Below the pieces are notes generated by a model that had not been told where the DNA came from, did not search any database, and worked only from the letters and a program-made list of their open reading frames with translations. This document shows positions 58,501 through 64,000 of a stretch of DNA of 64,000 bases, piece after piece. The DNA comes from Acinetobacter larvae (lineage in GTDB: Bacteria > Pseudomonadota > Gammaproteobacteria > Pseudomonadales > Moraxellaceae), in the NCBI RefSeq assembly GCF_001704115.1, contig NZ_CP016895.1, positions 3,038,001 through 3,102,000 of the forward strand. The letters are read 5' to 3'. How positions within the stretch are numbered: position 1 is the stretch's first letter; each line of letters starts with the position of its first letter. Both the position numbers and the translations under genes were made by a program.

Positions 58501-58868
58501 GCCCACGGTATGCTTGCATCATGATAGAGCAAAGGCTCGATACTATTGATGTAACTTAATTCTATATTTTCAAGTACTGCACCATTAGCATCGGTAAATT
58601 GTGCCCAAAGTAGTTTTTGTTGATCATCTTCAAATACCAAACTATTTTCAGTTTGCGCACTTGCATCGGTAAAAAAGTTTTCGACTATTATTTTTTCACC
58701 ATTTTTTAAAGTAATCACAGCATTGTTCGCTTCTCGACCAATCGCTGCAACATCGTCTTTATTCATCTTTATCAGTACTACAGATGCTTCTGAAACGCTT
58801 ACAGTGTTTCCACTAACGCTTTCTAGTACTTTATGTGTTTCTTTTGATATTACTTTTATCTCAGACAT
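46590..58868 (-). CDS. Giant biofilm-associated, type I-secreted adhesin (BapA-like), complete
   Basis: A single open frame of about 4092 residues. Order: (1) residues 1-140, a BapA-prefix-like domain (MSEIKVISKETHKVLESVSGN..., then the hydrophobic IPWAWLALPIAAGGVIAW and an Asp run); (2) about 155-3043, some 35 Ig-like repeats of 82-85 residues (PDGSTEDVVAGPDGSW..., GDEVKATATDAAGNTS); (3) about 3044-3290, further Ig-like modules; (4) about 3290-3710, an FG-GAP-like region with DxDxDG-type loops (DRTGDGYLD, DLDNNGAVD, DFNGDGWLD, DWNLDGKVD, DYDWDGSVD); (5) about 3850-4092, a hemolysin-type and type I secretion target domain ending in VELLYNNQLVI. No signal peptide; export by a type I system outside the window is expected. 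The ATG at 58868 has GGGAA upstream. It should promote adhesion and biofilm formation. Confidence 0.93.
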   Translation of the reverse strand: MSEIKVISKETHKVLESVSGNTVSVSEASVVLIKMNKDDVAAIGREANNAVITLKNGEKIIVENFFTDASAQTENSLVFEDDQQKLLWAQFTDANGAVLENIELSYINSIEPLLYHDASIPWAWLALPIAAGGVIAWAASDDDDDKNDNTTPNIDTQAPDAPIVKPVNGKDPITGTAEPGSTVTVTYPDGSTETVVAGPDGSWSVPNPGLGDGDQVKVTATDPAGNTSPPTNVIVDAVAPAAPIINPINSTDPISGSAEPGSTVTVTYPDGTTETVVAGPDGSWSVANPGLGDGDQIKATATDPAGNTSPPTTAVVDLGDTTAPAAPVINPVNGTDPITGSAEPGSTVKVTFPDGSTETVVAGSNGSWSVANPGNLDDGDQVKATATDAAGNTSVPATAVVELIDTTAPAAPVINPVNGTDPITGSAEPGSTVKVTFPDGSTETVVAGSNGSWSVANPGNLDDGDEVKATATDAAGNTSVPATAVVELIDTTAPAAPVINPVNGTDPITGSAEPGSTVKVTFPDGSTETVVAGSNGSWSVANPGNLDDGDQVKATATDAAGNTSVPATAVVELIDTTAPAAPVINPVNGIDPITGSAEPGSTVKVTFPDGSTETVVAGSNGSWSVANPGNLDDGDQVKATATDAAGNTSVPATAVVELIDTTAPAAPVINPVNGTDPITGTAEPGSTVKVTFPDGSTETVVAGSNGSWSVANPGNLDDGDEVKATATDAAGNTSVPATAVVELIDTTAPAAPVINPVNGTDPITGTAEPGSTVTVTYPDGSTEDVVAGPDGSWTVPNPGNLGDGDEVKATATDPAGNTSPETVATVDATAPTAPLVDPVNATDPITGTAEPGSTVTVTYPDGSTEDVVAGPDGSWTVPNPGNLGDGDEVKVTATDAAGNTSPETVATVDAVAPAAPLIDPVNATDPITGTAEPGSTVTVTYPDGSTEDVVAGPDGSWTVPNPGNLGDGDEVKATATDAAGNTSPETVATVDAVAPTAPLVDPVNATDPITGTAEPGSTVTVTYPDGSTEDVVAGPDGSWTVVNPGNLGDGDEVKVTATDAAGNTSPETVAIVDATAPTAPLIDPVNATDPITGTAEPGSTVTVTYPDGSTEDVVAGPDGSWTVVNPGNLVDGDEVKATATDAAGNTSPETVATVDAVAPAAPLIDPVNATDPITGTAEPGSTVTVTYPDGSTEDVVAGPDGSWTVVNPGNLGDGDEVKATATDAAGNTSPETVATVDAVAPTAPLVDPVNATDPITGTAEPGSTVTVTYPDGSTEDVVAGPDGSWTVPNPGNLSDGDEVKATATDAAGNTSPETVATVDAVAPAAPLINPVNATDPITGTAEPGSTVTVTYPDGSSVDTLVNPDGTWSVSNPGNLVDGDEVKATATDAAGNTSPETVATVDAVAPAAPLVDPVNATDSITGTAEPGSTVTVTYPDGSTEDVVAGPDGSWTVPNPGNLGDGDEVKVTATDAAGNTSSETVATVDAVAPAAPLVDPVNATDPITGTAEPGSTVTVTYPDGSTEDVVAGPDGSWTVPNLGNLGDGDEVKATATDAAGNTSPETVAIVDATAPAAPVVDPVNATDPITGTAEPGSTVTVTYPDGSTEDVVAGPDGSWTVPNLGNLGDGDEVKATATDAAGNTSPETVAIVDATAPAAPVVDPVNATDPITGTAEPGSTVTVTYPDGSTEDVVAGPDGSWTVPNPGNLGDGDEVKATATDAAGNTSPETVATVDAVAPAAPLVDPVNATDPITGTAEPGSTVTVTYPDGSTEDVVAGPDGSWTVVNPGNLGDGDEVKATATDAAGNTSPETVAIVDAVAPAAPLIDPVNATDPITGTAEPGSTVTVTYPDGSTEDVVAGPDGSWTVPNPGNLGDGDEVKATATDAAGNTSPETVATVDAVAPAAPLVDPVNATDPITGTAEPGSTVTVTYPDGSTEDVVAGPDGSWTVPNPGNLGDGDEVKATATDAAGNTSPETVATVDAVAPTAPLVDPVNATDPITGTAEPGSTVTVTYPDGSTEDVVAGPDGSWTVVNPGNLGDGDQVKVTATDAAGNTSPETVATVDATAPAAPLIDPVNATDPITGSAEPGSTVTVTYPDGSTEDVVAGPDGSWTVVNPGNLVDGDEVKATATDAAGNTSPETVATVDAVAPTAPLVDPVNATDPITGTAEPGSTVTVTYPDGSTEDVVAGPDGSWTVVNPGNLGDGDQVKVTATDAAGNTSPETVATVDATAPTAPLVDPVNATDPITGTAEPGSTVTVTYPDGSTEDVVAGPDGSWTVVNPGNLGDGDEVKVTATDAAGNTSPETVATVDAVAPAAPLVDPVNATDPITGTAEPGSTVTVTYPDGSTEDVVAGPDGSWTVPNPGNLGDGDEVKVTATDAAGNTSPETVATVDAVAPAAPLIDPVNATDPITGTAEPGSTVTVTYPDGSTEDVVAGPDGSWTVPNPGNLGDGDEVKATATDAAGNTSPETVATVDAVAPTAPLVDPVNATDPITGTAEPGSTVTVTYPDGSTEDVVAGPDGSWTVVNPGNLGDGDEVKVTATDAAGNTSPETVAIVDATAPTAPLIDPVNATDPITGTAEPGSTVTVTYPDGSTEDVVAGPDGSWTVVNPGNLVDGDEVKATATDAAGNTSPETVATVDAVAPAAPLIDPVNATDPITGTAEPGSTVTVTYPDGSTEDVVAGPDGSWTVVNPGNLGDGDEVKATATDAAGNTSPETVATVDAVAPTAPLVDPVNATDPITGTAEPGSTVTVTYPDGSTEDVVAGPDGSWTVVNPGNLGDGDEVKATATDAAGNTSPETVATVDAVAPAAPLIDPVNATDPITGTAEPGSTVTVTYPDGSTEDVVAGPDGSWTVPNPGNLGDGDEVKVTATDAAGNTSPETVAIVDAVAPAAPLIDPVNATDPITGTAEPGSTVTVTYPDGSTEDVVAGPDGSWTVVNPGNLGDGDEVKATATDAAGNTSPETVATVDAVAPAAPLIDPVNATDPITGTAEPGSTVTVTYPDGSSVDTLVNPDGTWSVSNPGNLVDGDEVKAIATDPAGNPSDTTTAVVDLAPIVDGLTTTFILETDTANGVPASGFTTTITDSNDDLITRDNTPTAVNGELSNALAAGEMLQISKDGGVTWDDVSSLVGTSWSYTLSDVYTADTTLNFKLRVRNESGASSDLSTEDRTVVIDVTSPDAPTIAPVIDTQTDSSVSNNFSHSTYGLLEAGTTIALINDVNNNGMWQEGIDTVIASAIVNSDGTWSIDTTLPDGALNLAFMVWDKAGNISSLSPITHTGVGSSTTGSNETLTGWGGTATNTSDGMNLAAVALSSDGNWNFFQGVTAPNGTNAYAGRIYEIKGDEYTSTYLAQPTVANGAGGGLNGGATTYGHSLTSAVFLDINRDGLMDVMSQVSDYTTGPTTRSTAYWVAQEDGSYQPMVLVKGQLNHLGAVVAYDRTGDGYLDFVFGDSAPDSMTFIKNENGILSVENGNGSGGAYDLPPSKAFVVENGLGTGTVSGTALPNNFNMFKNISGVDLDNNGAVDLLAHVSYNDASRVGNLSRGLGILYNSGGSDGFTYINKPNVYLNDGGSQDAPNLLTSMTYADFNGDGWLDLYINKGSKGNANSDESRIYLNDGKGQLNATDADALWFGDNSPGGTSFAVDWNLDGKVDIVEIPVAGVGTAFAPTLYTNTGTNVWGATGSVTTLGAVYSDITGAVAVDYDWDGSVDLVLYRSGVNAQVGATDNSAPTVLIHNTNVAADGTSLHIRILDGMGFNSYYGNTVKLYNSAGELVSTQVINAQSSASTDSTGIVNFYGLDPNDTYSVQLLRNINGTIDNVAGVANLGGYANNTINQSWTDIKAGKANEAIILTAESDTAVNNSQDIATGIVGTGYNDHFYASLGNDHYNGGGGWEIDAAGNKTWVADGGLDVLDYSKLNTNITVDMLAGTVTKVIAGVTTTDTFVNIEKIIAGSGDSIFNSSTANEVFSGGAGNDTYNLAGVGGGQDTIYLALLNAADATGGNGTDVVNGFHVGQVSSDVDADIIDIHELLSDYNGTAGLYTDSDGVKLDYASSTLNDYLKVSNDGTNTSIAIDRDGGGDQFTTVLTLNGVQTDLVELLYNNQLVI
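49740..58406 (-). repeat. About 35 tandem Ig-like repeats (246- and 255-bp units) in the first adhesin gene
   Basis: Most units are 246 bp (82 aa) and lie at exact 246-base steps from about 49912 to 56554. Five or so units near the 5' end of the gene (about 56620-57900) are 255 bp (85 aa) with a different linker, DTTAPAAPVINPVNG and VELI. The boundary unit combines a 255-type head with a 246-type tail. Many units are 95 per cent or more identical by eye, some fully. The regular spacing also gives long antisense open frames, which are not genes. Confidence 0.95.
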
Positions 58869-59285
58869 AATCGTTCCCAAAATTTAAATTAATGGAAGTC
58901 AATACTTAAAATTATTGATTTTCATAAACTAACAAACCAAACAATCAGCCATTACGGTCTGAACATAGACAATAGTTTAAAAAAAGACAAAACAAAAACA
59001 TGTTATGAGACATATTGTTTAACAAAAGAATTAATAAAAAAAATATTCAATCAAATTATTACAAATCAATTAGTTATAACAGCAATACCAGAAACAAAAC
59101 CATCTATTTTAAAATAGCAAAAATAACAACACACGGTATTTAATTATAATTATTAGCAGCAAACAAACTAAATTGAATCTTAAAATAAAATCTAAAACAA
59201 TATAAATAAAAATCAAAAAATAAAGGCTGCTCATCAGCAGCCTTTATTTATAAAAATATAATCAAACTTTAGCAACCAAAGTTAA
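58869..59285. other. AT-rich spacer between the two giant adhesin genes
   Basis: A 417-base gap with very low GC. It contains the terminator of the second adhesin gene (59217-59250) and, in 58900-59200, an A/T-rich stretch that must hold the promoter of the first adhesin gene. No gene seen. A short direct repeat AAAATA is common but no longer pattern is evident. Confidence 0.55.
59217..59250 (-). terminator. Rho-independent terminator after the second giant adhesin gene
   Basis: AAATAAAGGCTGC (59218-59230) pairs with GCAGCCTTTATTT (59237-59249), with a six-base loop and T-rich flank on the minus strand, 36 bases after the stop. Confidence 0.88.
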
Positions 59286-62200
59286 TTATATAATTAATTG
59301 ATTATTATACAGCAATTCAATTAAATCAGTTTGTACACCATTTAAAGTGAGCACTGTTGTAAACTGATCTCCGCCACCATCACGATCAATTGCAATGCTG
59401 GTGTTGCTGCCATCATTCGTTACTTTTAAGTAATCATGTAAAGCTGATGATGCATAATCTAGTTTTACCCCATCACTGTCCGTATACAGCCCTGCTGTAC
59501 CTTTATAATCACTAAGTAACTCATTGATATCTATAATATCTGCATTGAGGTCTGTGGCAACTTGTCCAACATGGAAACCATTGACGATGTCACTACCATT
59601 ACCGCCCGTTGCATCTGCTGCATTATGTAGCGCAAGATAAATTGTATCCTGCCCACCGCCTGCACCACCAAGATTATAAATATCATTGCCTGCGCCACCA
59701 CTAAAATGATCATTACCAGCGGAACTATTAAAGACAGCATTGCCATTCCCTGCAATGAACTTCTCAATATTGACAAAAGTATCCGTTGAGCTTACACCGC
59801 CAATGACTTTAGTCACTGTTCCAGCGGCCATATCGACACTAATACTGGCATTGAGTTTGCTGTAGTCCAATACATCCATACCACCATTGGCGACCCAGGT
59901 TGGATTACCAGCAGCATCTACTTGCCAACCACCACCACCGTTATAGTGATCATTGCCGAGAGAGGCGTAGAAATGATCGTTATATCCCGTACCCACAATA
60001 CCCGTTGGATTCGTGACACTATTATTGACTGCGCTGTCTGACTCGGCCGTTAAGATAATTGCTTCATTGGCTTTACCAGCTTTGATCCCAGTCCAACTCT
60101 GGTTAATTGTGCTATTGGCATAGCCACCAAGGTTGGCAACGCCAGCAACATTGTCGACCACACCATTGATATTACGCAACAATTGTACAGAATAGGTCTC
60201 GTTTGGATTCAGCCCATAGAAATTGACAATACCCGTACTATCATTTGAACCAGAAGACTGCGCATTGATCACTTGGGTAGAGACTAAGACGCCAGCGGAA
60301 TTATAAAGTTTTACGGTATTGCCATAATAACTATTGAATCCCATCGCATCGACAATACGCACATGCAAACTGCTACCATCCGCTGCAACATTGGTATTGC
60401 GAATCACGATGGTAGGTGCAGCAGCATCACCCAACCCTACATTGCTATTTACACCCGAACGATAGAGTACCAAGTCAACCGAACCATCCCAGTCATAATC
60501 AACTGCCGTTGCGCCAGTAATATTGTTATAGACTGTGCTGCTTAAAGCACTGACAGTGCCAGCGCCGCCCCAAACACCTGTGCCCTGATTGGTATACAGT
60601 GTTGGTGCAAATGCAGTTCCCAATGTTGCTACAGGCACTTCGATTACATCGACTTTGCCATCGAGGTTCCAATCCACCGCAAAAGAACTTCCTCCTGCAC
60701 GGTTGTCACCAAACCATAATGCTTCTGCATCAGTGGCTTTTAACTGTCCTTTACCATCATTGAGATAGATGCGGCTTTCATTAGAGTCAGCACCGGCTTT
60801 CGTCCCTCGATTGATATACAGATCTAACCAACCATCACCATTAAAATCGGCATAGGTCATCGACATCAACAAGCGCCCTTCATCATCAGCCCCACCACCA
60901 GTCATAAAGACATTGGCCTTATTGATGTAGGTAAAACCAGCACTGCCACCAGAGTTATATAGCACACCTAGACCACGAGAGTTATTTCCGTCCCTTGATG
61001 CATCGTTATAACTCACATTCGCCAAGATATCGACGGCACCGTTATTGTCTAAATCAACCCCAGAAACTGTTTTAAAAATATTCATAAGGTTGGGGATCAC
61101 GGCTCCCGCAACGGTTCCCGTTCCCAAACCATTAACAACGGTAAATGCCGATGAGGGGGGCCGGTGATAGGCGCCACTCGACCCATTTCCCGCTTCGGGT
61201 ACAAATGAACCCGCATTATTTTGCATAAAGACCAATGAATCTGCTGCAGAATCACCAATCACCAGGTCAAGGTAACCATCACCAGTGCGGTCATAAGCCA
61301 CTACACCACCAATATGGTTTAAAGTATCCTGATCGAAGGTTTGTCCTGTATAAGAGCCATCGCTATTTCCTGTCCAATACGGTACTCGACCCGAGTTGCT
61401 ATAACTACTTACCTGAGAAACCACATCGCTATAACCATCACGGTTAAAATCTGCAAACACCGTAGATGTGATCACACCACCATAGGTATGACTTGTCAAA
61501 TCACTTGGCTCAGCTAAATACTGAGAGCTGAATCCTGTTGTTCCCTTAACTTCATAGACACGCCCAGCATAGGCATTATTACCATTGGTTGCTGTTACAC
61601 TTTGGAAAAAGTTCCAGTTACCATTTTGACTAATACTAACCGCAGCAGAGTTCATCCCTAAGTTCGTTCCACTTGCAGTTGCTGTGCCACCCCAGTCAGT
61701 AACAATTGTTTCTGTACCACCGCTACTTGAACCAACACCGGTATGGGTAATTGGGCTGAGACGAGAAATATTGCCGGCTTTATCCCAAACCATAAAGGCT
61801 AAGTTTAATGCGCCACTAGGTAACTCTGTATTGAAGCTCCATGTACCATCATTAGCAACAACTGTGCTGGCAATGACAGTATCAATACCTTCTTGCCACA
61901 TGCCATTTTTATTGACGTCATTGACCAATGCAACCGTTGTTCCAGCCTCTAATACACCATAAACGGTATGGTTAAATGTATTTGAGGCAACATTATTGGT
62001 TTGTGTCGGCACAATAGGTGCAAGCGTTGGTGCATCTGGTGTAGTCACATCAATCATGACCACACGATCTTCAGTACTCAATGCAGTGGTATTTCCAGCT
62101 TCATCACGTACCCTAAATTTAAAGTTTAAAGTGGTATCGGCAGTATAGGTATCGGATAAGTTATAGACCCAATCACTGCCTGCCAAACTGCTCACATCTT

Positions 62201-64000
62201 GCCAGGTTACGCCATTATCCTTAGAAATCTGCAACATTTCACCAGTTGCCAGAGCCGTGCTTAAAGTACCTTTTACCGCTGTTGGTGTATTGTCACGTGT
62301 AATGAGGTCACTATTCTGCGCTGTAATGGTTGTAGTCAAACCAGAGAGCGGCACACCATTACTCGTATCGACGTCTAAGCTAAACGTAGTGCTGAGACTT
62401 GCAACAACAGGCGGAGTTAAATCAACAATGATCGTGAAATCATTACTTTTTGCGCCCTCATTACCCACGGCTGAAACCACCTTGGCATAATAGCTACTAC
62501 TACCTTCAGTTAGACCTGTTAGTGCATAGCTCCATGTTAGATTCACGGCATCGACCGTGGCATAACCTAAAAGACTATTGTCACTGGCATAGACTGCGAC
62601 TTGATGACCCACACCCAGTGCTGCACTGATCGTCCCATTCAACACAGGAGCGGTATCATCTGTTTTAGTATTAGATGCAAAATCACCAGTAATCGCGCCT
62701 ACATCATCGGTATAGGTGTTGATCGTTACGGTTTCTAAAGGAATGAGCGTATCGTAATCCTGACTTGCTGATGCGGCAGAATTTTTATTCCCAGCACTAT
62801 CTGTTGCCACATTTGCAGCCACATTTACCGTGATGGTGCCAAGACTATTGGCTGTTGGTGTAACCAATAAGGTATATGTGTGAGCATCTACTTGGGTTAA
62901 AGTTGATGCCGCTGTTCCACCAGCGACAACAATGTCGCTTAACTCAAAATCAGCCACATCCTTATTAAAACTAAATGTAAAGGTCACTGGATCATTGGTA
63001 ATACTCGCAGCAACATCATCTGTAATGGTTAAACTGAGTGGTATCAGGTCGGTAATAAAGCCCGCGCTGCCATCCAACACATCACCTTTACCTAGGTTCC
63101 CAGCAAGATCGCTATAACTATCATCGGCAACACTGATGCTCGGTTGATCTGTACCACTTTGGGTAAAGCTTGCTGTCCAAGTAATATTGTCTGTTGTGGT
63201 TAAGCCAGTTAAGTTACCACCGACTGTGGTGATATCACTCGCATCAAAGCCAGTCACAGCCTCACTAAATTTAAAGGTCACTGTCACCACTTCACCCACA
63301 GACAACACTAAGTCTGTGGCACTGATCTCAAGTGTCGGCGCTGTGGTATCGGTAATAAAGCCCGCGCTGCCATCCAACACATCACCTTTACCTAGGTTCC
63401 CAGCAAGATCGCTATAACTATCATCGGCAACACTGATGCTCGGTTGATCTGTACCACTTTGGGTAAAGCTTGCTGTCCAAGTAATATTGTCTGTTGTGGT
63501 TAAGCCAGTTAAGTTACCACCGACTGTGGTGATATCACTCGCATCAAAGCCAGTCACAGCCTCGCTAAATTTAAAGGTCACTGTCACCACTTCACCCACA
63601 GACAACACTAAGTCTGTGGCACTGATCTCAAGTGTCGGCGCTGTGGTATCGGTAATAAAGCCCGCGCTGCCATCCAACACATCACCTTTACCTAGGTTCC
63701 CAGCAAGATCGCTATAACTATCATCGGCAACACTGATGCTCGGTTGATCTGTACCACTTTGGGTAAAGCTTGCTGTCCAAGTAATATTGTCTGTTGTGGT
63801 TAAGCCAGTTAAGTTACCACCGACTGTGCTGATATCACTCGCATCAAAGCCAGTCACAGCCTCACTAAATTTAAAGGTCACTGTCACCACTTCACCCACA
63901 GACAACACTAAGTCTGTGGCACTGATCTCAAGTGTCGGCGCTGTGGTATCGGTAATAAAGCCCGCGCTGGCATCCAATACATCACCTTTACCTAGGTTCC
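59286..64000 (-). CDS. Second giant type I-secreted adhesin (BapA-like), C-terminal part; 5' end beyond the window
   Basis: The frame is open to the window edge, so only the last about 1570 residues are present. In order: three full copies and part of a fourth of a 100-residue Ig-like repeat (TDTTAPTLEISATDLVLSVG..., SEAVTGFDASDITTVGGNLTG), a related but diverged unit (SFNKDVADFELSDIVVAGG), Ig-like modules, the FG-GAP-like region (DFNRDGYSDVVSQVS, DRTGDGYLDLVIGDS, DLDNNGAVDILANVS, DFNGDGWLDLYINRG, DWNLDGKVDVIEVP, DYDWDGSVDLVLYRSG), and a type I secretion C-terminal domain ending IELLYNNQLII. Its last about 1040 residues closely match those of the first adhesin. Function by family: adhesion/biofilm; start unknown. 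Confidence 0.93.
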   Translation of the reverse strand, partial: NLGKGDVLDASAGFITDTTAPTLEISATDLVLSVGEVVTVTFKFSEAVTGFDASDISTVGGNLTGLTTTDNITWTASFTQSGTDQPSISVADDSYSDLAGNLGKGDVLDGSAGFITDTTAPTLEISATDLVLSVGEVVTVTFKFSEAVTGFDASDITTVGGNLTGLTTTDNITWTASFTQSGTDQPSISVADDSYSDLAGNLGKGDVLDGSAGFITDTTAPTLEISATDLVLSVGEVVTVTFKFSEAVTGFDASDITTVGGNLTGLTTTDNITWTASFTQSGTDQPSISVADDSYSDLAGNLGKGDVLDGSAGFITDLIPLSLTITDDVAASITNDPVTFTFSFNKDVADFELSDIVVAGGTAASTLTQVDAHTYTLLVTPTANSLGTITVNVAANVATDSAGNKNSAASASQDYDTLIPLETVTINTYTDDVGAITGDFASNTKTDDTAPVLNGTISAALGVGHQVAVYASDNSLLGYATVDAVNLTWSYALTGLTEGSSSYYAKVVSAVGNEGAKSNDFTIIVDLTPPVVASLSTTFSLDVDTSNGVPLSGLTTTITAQNSDLITRDNTPTAVKGTLSTALATGEMLQISKDNGVTWQDVSSLAGSDWVYNLSDTYTADTTLNFKFRVRDEAGNTTALSTEDRVVMIDVTTPDAPTLAPIVPTQTNNVASNTFNHTVYGVLEAGTTVALVNDVNKNGMWQEGIDTVIASTVVANDGTWSFNTELPSGALNLAFMVWDKAGNISRLSPITHTGVGSSSGGTETIVTDWGGTATASGTNLGMNSAAVSISQNGNWNFFQSVTATNGNNAYAGRVYEVKGTTGFSSQYLAEPSDLTSHTYGGVITSTVFADFNRDGYSDVVSQVSSYSNSGRVPYWTGNSDGSYTGQTFDQDTLNHIGGVVAYDRTGDGYLDLVIGDSAADSLVFMQNNAGSFVPEAGNGSSGAYHRPPSSAFTVVNGLGTGTVAGAVIPNLMNIFKTVSGVDLDNNGAVDILANVSYNDASRDGNNSRGLGVLYNSGGSAGFTYINKANVFMTGGGADDEGRLLMSMTYADFNGDGWLDLYINRGTKAGADSNESRIYLNDGKGQLKATDAEALWFGDNRAGGSSFAVDWNLDGKVDVIEVPVATLGTAFAPTLYTNQGTGVWGGAGTVSALSSTVYNNITGATAVDYDWDGSVDLVLYRSGVNSNVGLGDAAAPTIVIRNTNVAADGSSLHVRIVDAMGFNSYYGNTVKLYNSAGVLVSTQVINAQSSGSNDSTGIVNFYGLNPNETYSVQLLRNINGVVDNVAGVANLGGYANSTINQSWTGIKAGKANEAIILTAESDSAVNNSVTNPTGIVGTGYNDHFYASLGNDHYNGGGGWQVDAAGNPTWVANGGMDVLDYSKLNASISVDMAAGTVTKVIGGVSSTDTFVNIEKFIAGNGNAVFNSSAGNDHFSGGAGNDIYNLGGAGGGQDTIYLALHNAADATGGNGSDIVNGFHVGQVATDLNADIIDINELLSDYKGTAGLYTDSDGVKLDYASSALHDYLKVTNDGSNTSIAIDRDGGGDQFTTVLTLNGVQTDLIELLYNNQLII
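63047..64000 (-). repeat. 300-bp near-identical tandem repeats in the second adhesin gene
   Basis: Units at 63047-63346, 63347-63646 and 63647-63946 plus the start of a fourth at 63947 encode the 100-residue Ig-like repeat. They differ at only a few bases, for example A/G at 63264 versus 63564 and GTG/GCT near 63828. The array continues past the window edge. Confidence 0.93.

Noticed and set aside
49912..58524. Many plus-strand open frames of 77 codons (and one of 476) at 246-base steps
   Set aside because: They are exact antisense shadows of the adhesin repeats, start at the same point of each unit, lack ribosome sites, and the minus-strand frame is a coherent protein of 4092 residues.
1..64000. 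Insertion sequences, prophage, tRNA or rRNA genes
   Set aside because: No transposase, integrase, phage structural gene, tRNA clover-leaf or rRNA sequence could be recognised anywhere in the window.

Overview
The window looks like a chromosomal segment of an Acinetobacter (or close Moraxellaceae) species. The evidence is the housekeeping gene order (secD-secF; rlmN-pilF-rodZ-ispG-hisS-yfgM-bamB-der), moderate-to-low GC, Acinetobacter-like protein sequences, and BapA-type giant adhesin genes. Species assignment is inference; no rRNA or tRNA gene is seen. Both edges cut genes: secD at the left and a second giant adhesin gene at the right.

Region by region. 1-4514 (+): the 3' end of secD, secF, a small lipoprotein, and a flavin monooxygenase very like bacterial trimethylamine monooxygenase (Tmm). 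4747-23037 (-): a block of 19 genes that has the full hallmark set of an aryl polyene (APE) type II polyketide/fatty-acid-like cluster. It holds two acyl carrier proteins, an AMP-ligase fused to a hotdog dehydratase, two ketosynthases with complete Cys-His-His triads plus a short ketosynthase-like protein, a ketoreductase, a dehydratase, a thioesterase, two acyltransferases, a GT2 glycosyltransferase, an aromatic amino acid ammonia-lyase-like enzyme, a LolA-like carrier, an MMPL exporter, a DUF3261-type lipoprotein, a flavoprotein, a small secreted protein and a 4'-phosphopantetheinyl transferase. Most neighbours overlap or sit within a few bases of each other. Two spacers (14561-14727 and 21178-21604) contain short tandem repeats and could divide the block into transcription units. 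Transcription starts near 23037. Together the genes should load an aryl starter, extend it as a conjugated polyene on ACP, and attach it to an outer-membrane lipid.

23200-32581 (-): core genes der, bamB, yfgM-like, hisS, ispG, rodZ, pilF, rlmN and ndk, followed by iscX (32676), a PAP2 phosphatase and a GT4 glycosyltransferase. 35142-36048 (+): a Sel1-repeat lipoprotein gene split by one extra TTAC in a TTAC tract. 36075-46306: tcdA, acnA, an unrecognised membrane protein (+), a RibD/DHFR-like reductase, a structured leader with a small ORF before an inorganic pyrophosphatase gene (+), tatD, an RsiV-like DUF3298 lipoprotein and prfC.

46590-64000 (-): two adjacent giant type I-secreted adhesin genes. 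The first is complete (about 4092 aa): a BapA-prefix-like N-terminus, about 35 Ig-like repeats of 82-85 aa, an FG-GAP-like region with calcium loops, and a type I secretion C-terminal target domain. The second is cut by the window edge and shares the same C-terminal architecture, but has nearly identical 100-aa Ig-like repeats upstream. DNA-level duplications inside both repeat arrays show recent recombination. No type I exporter genes are in the window.
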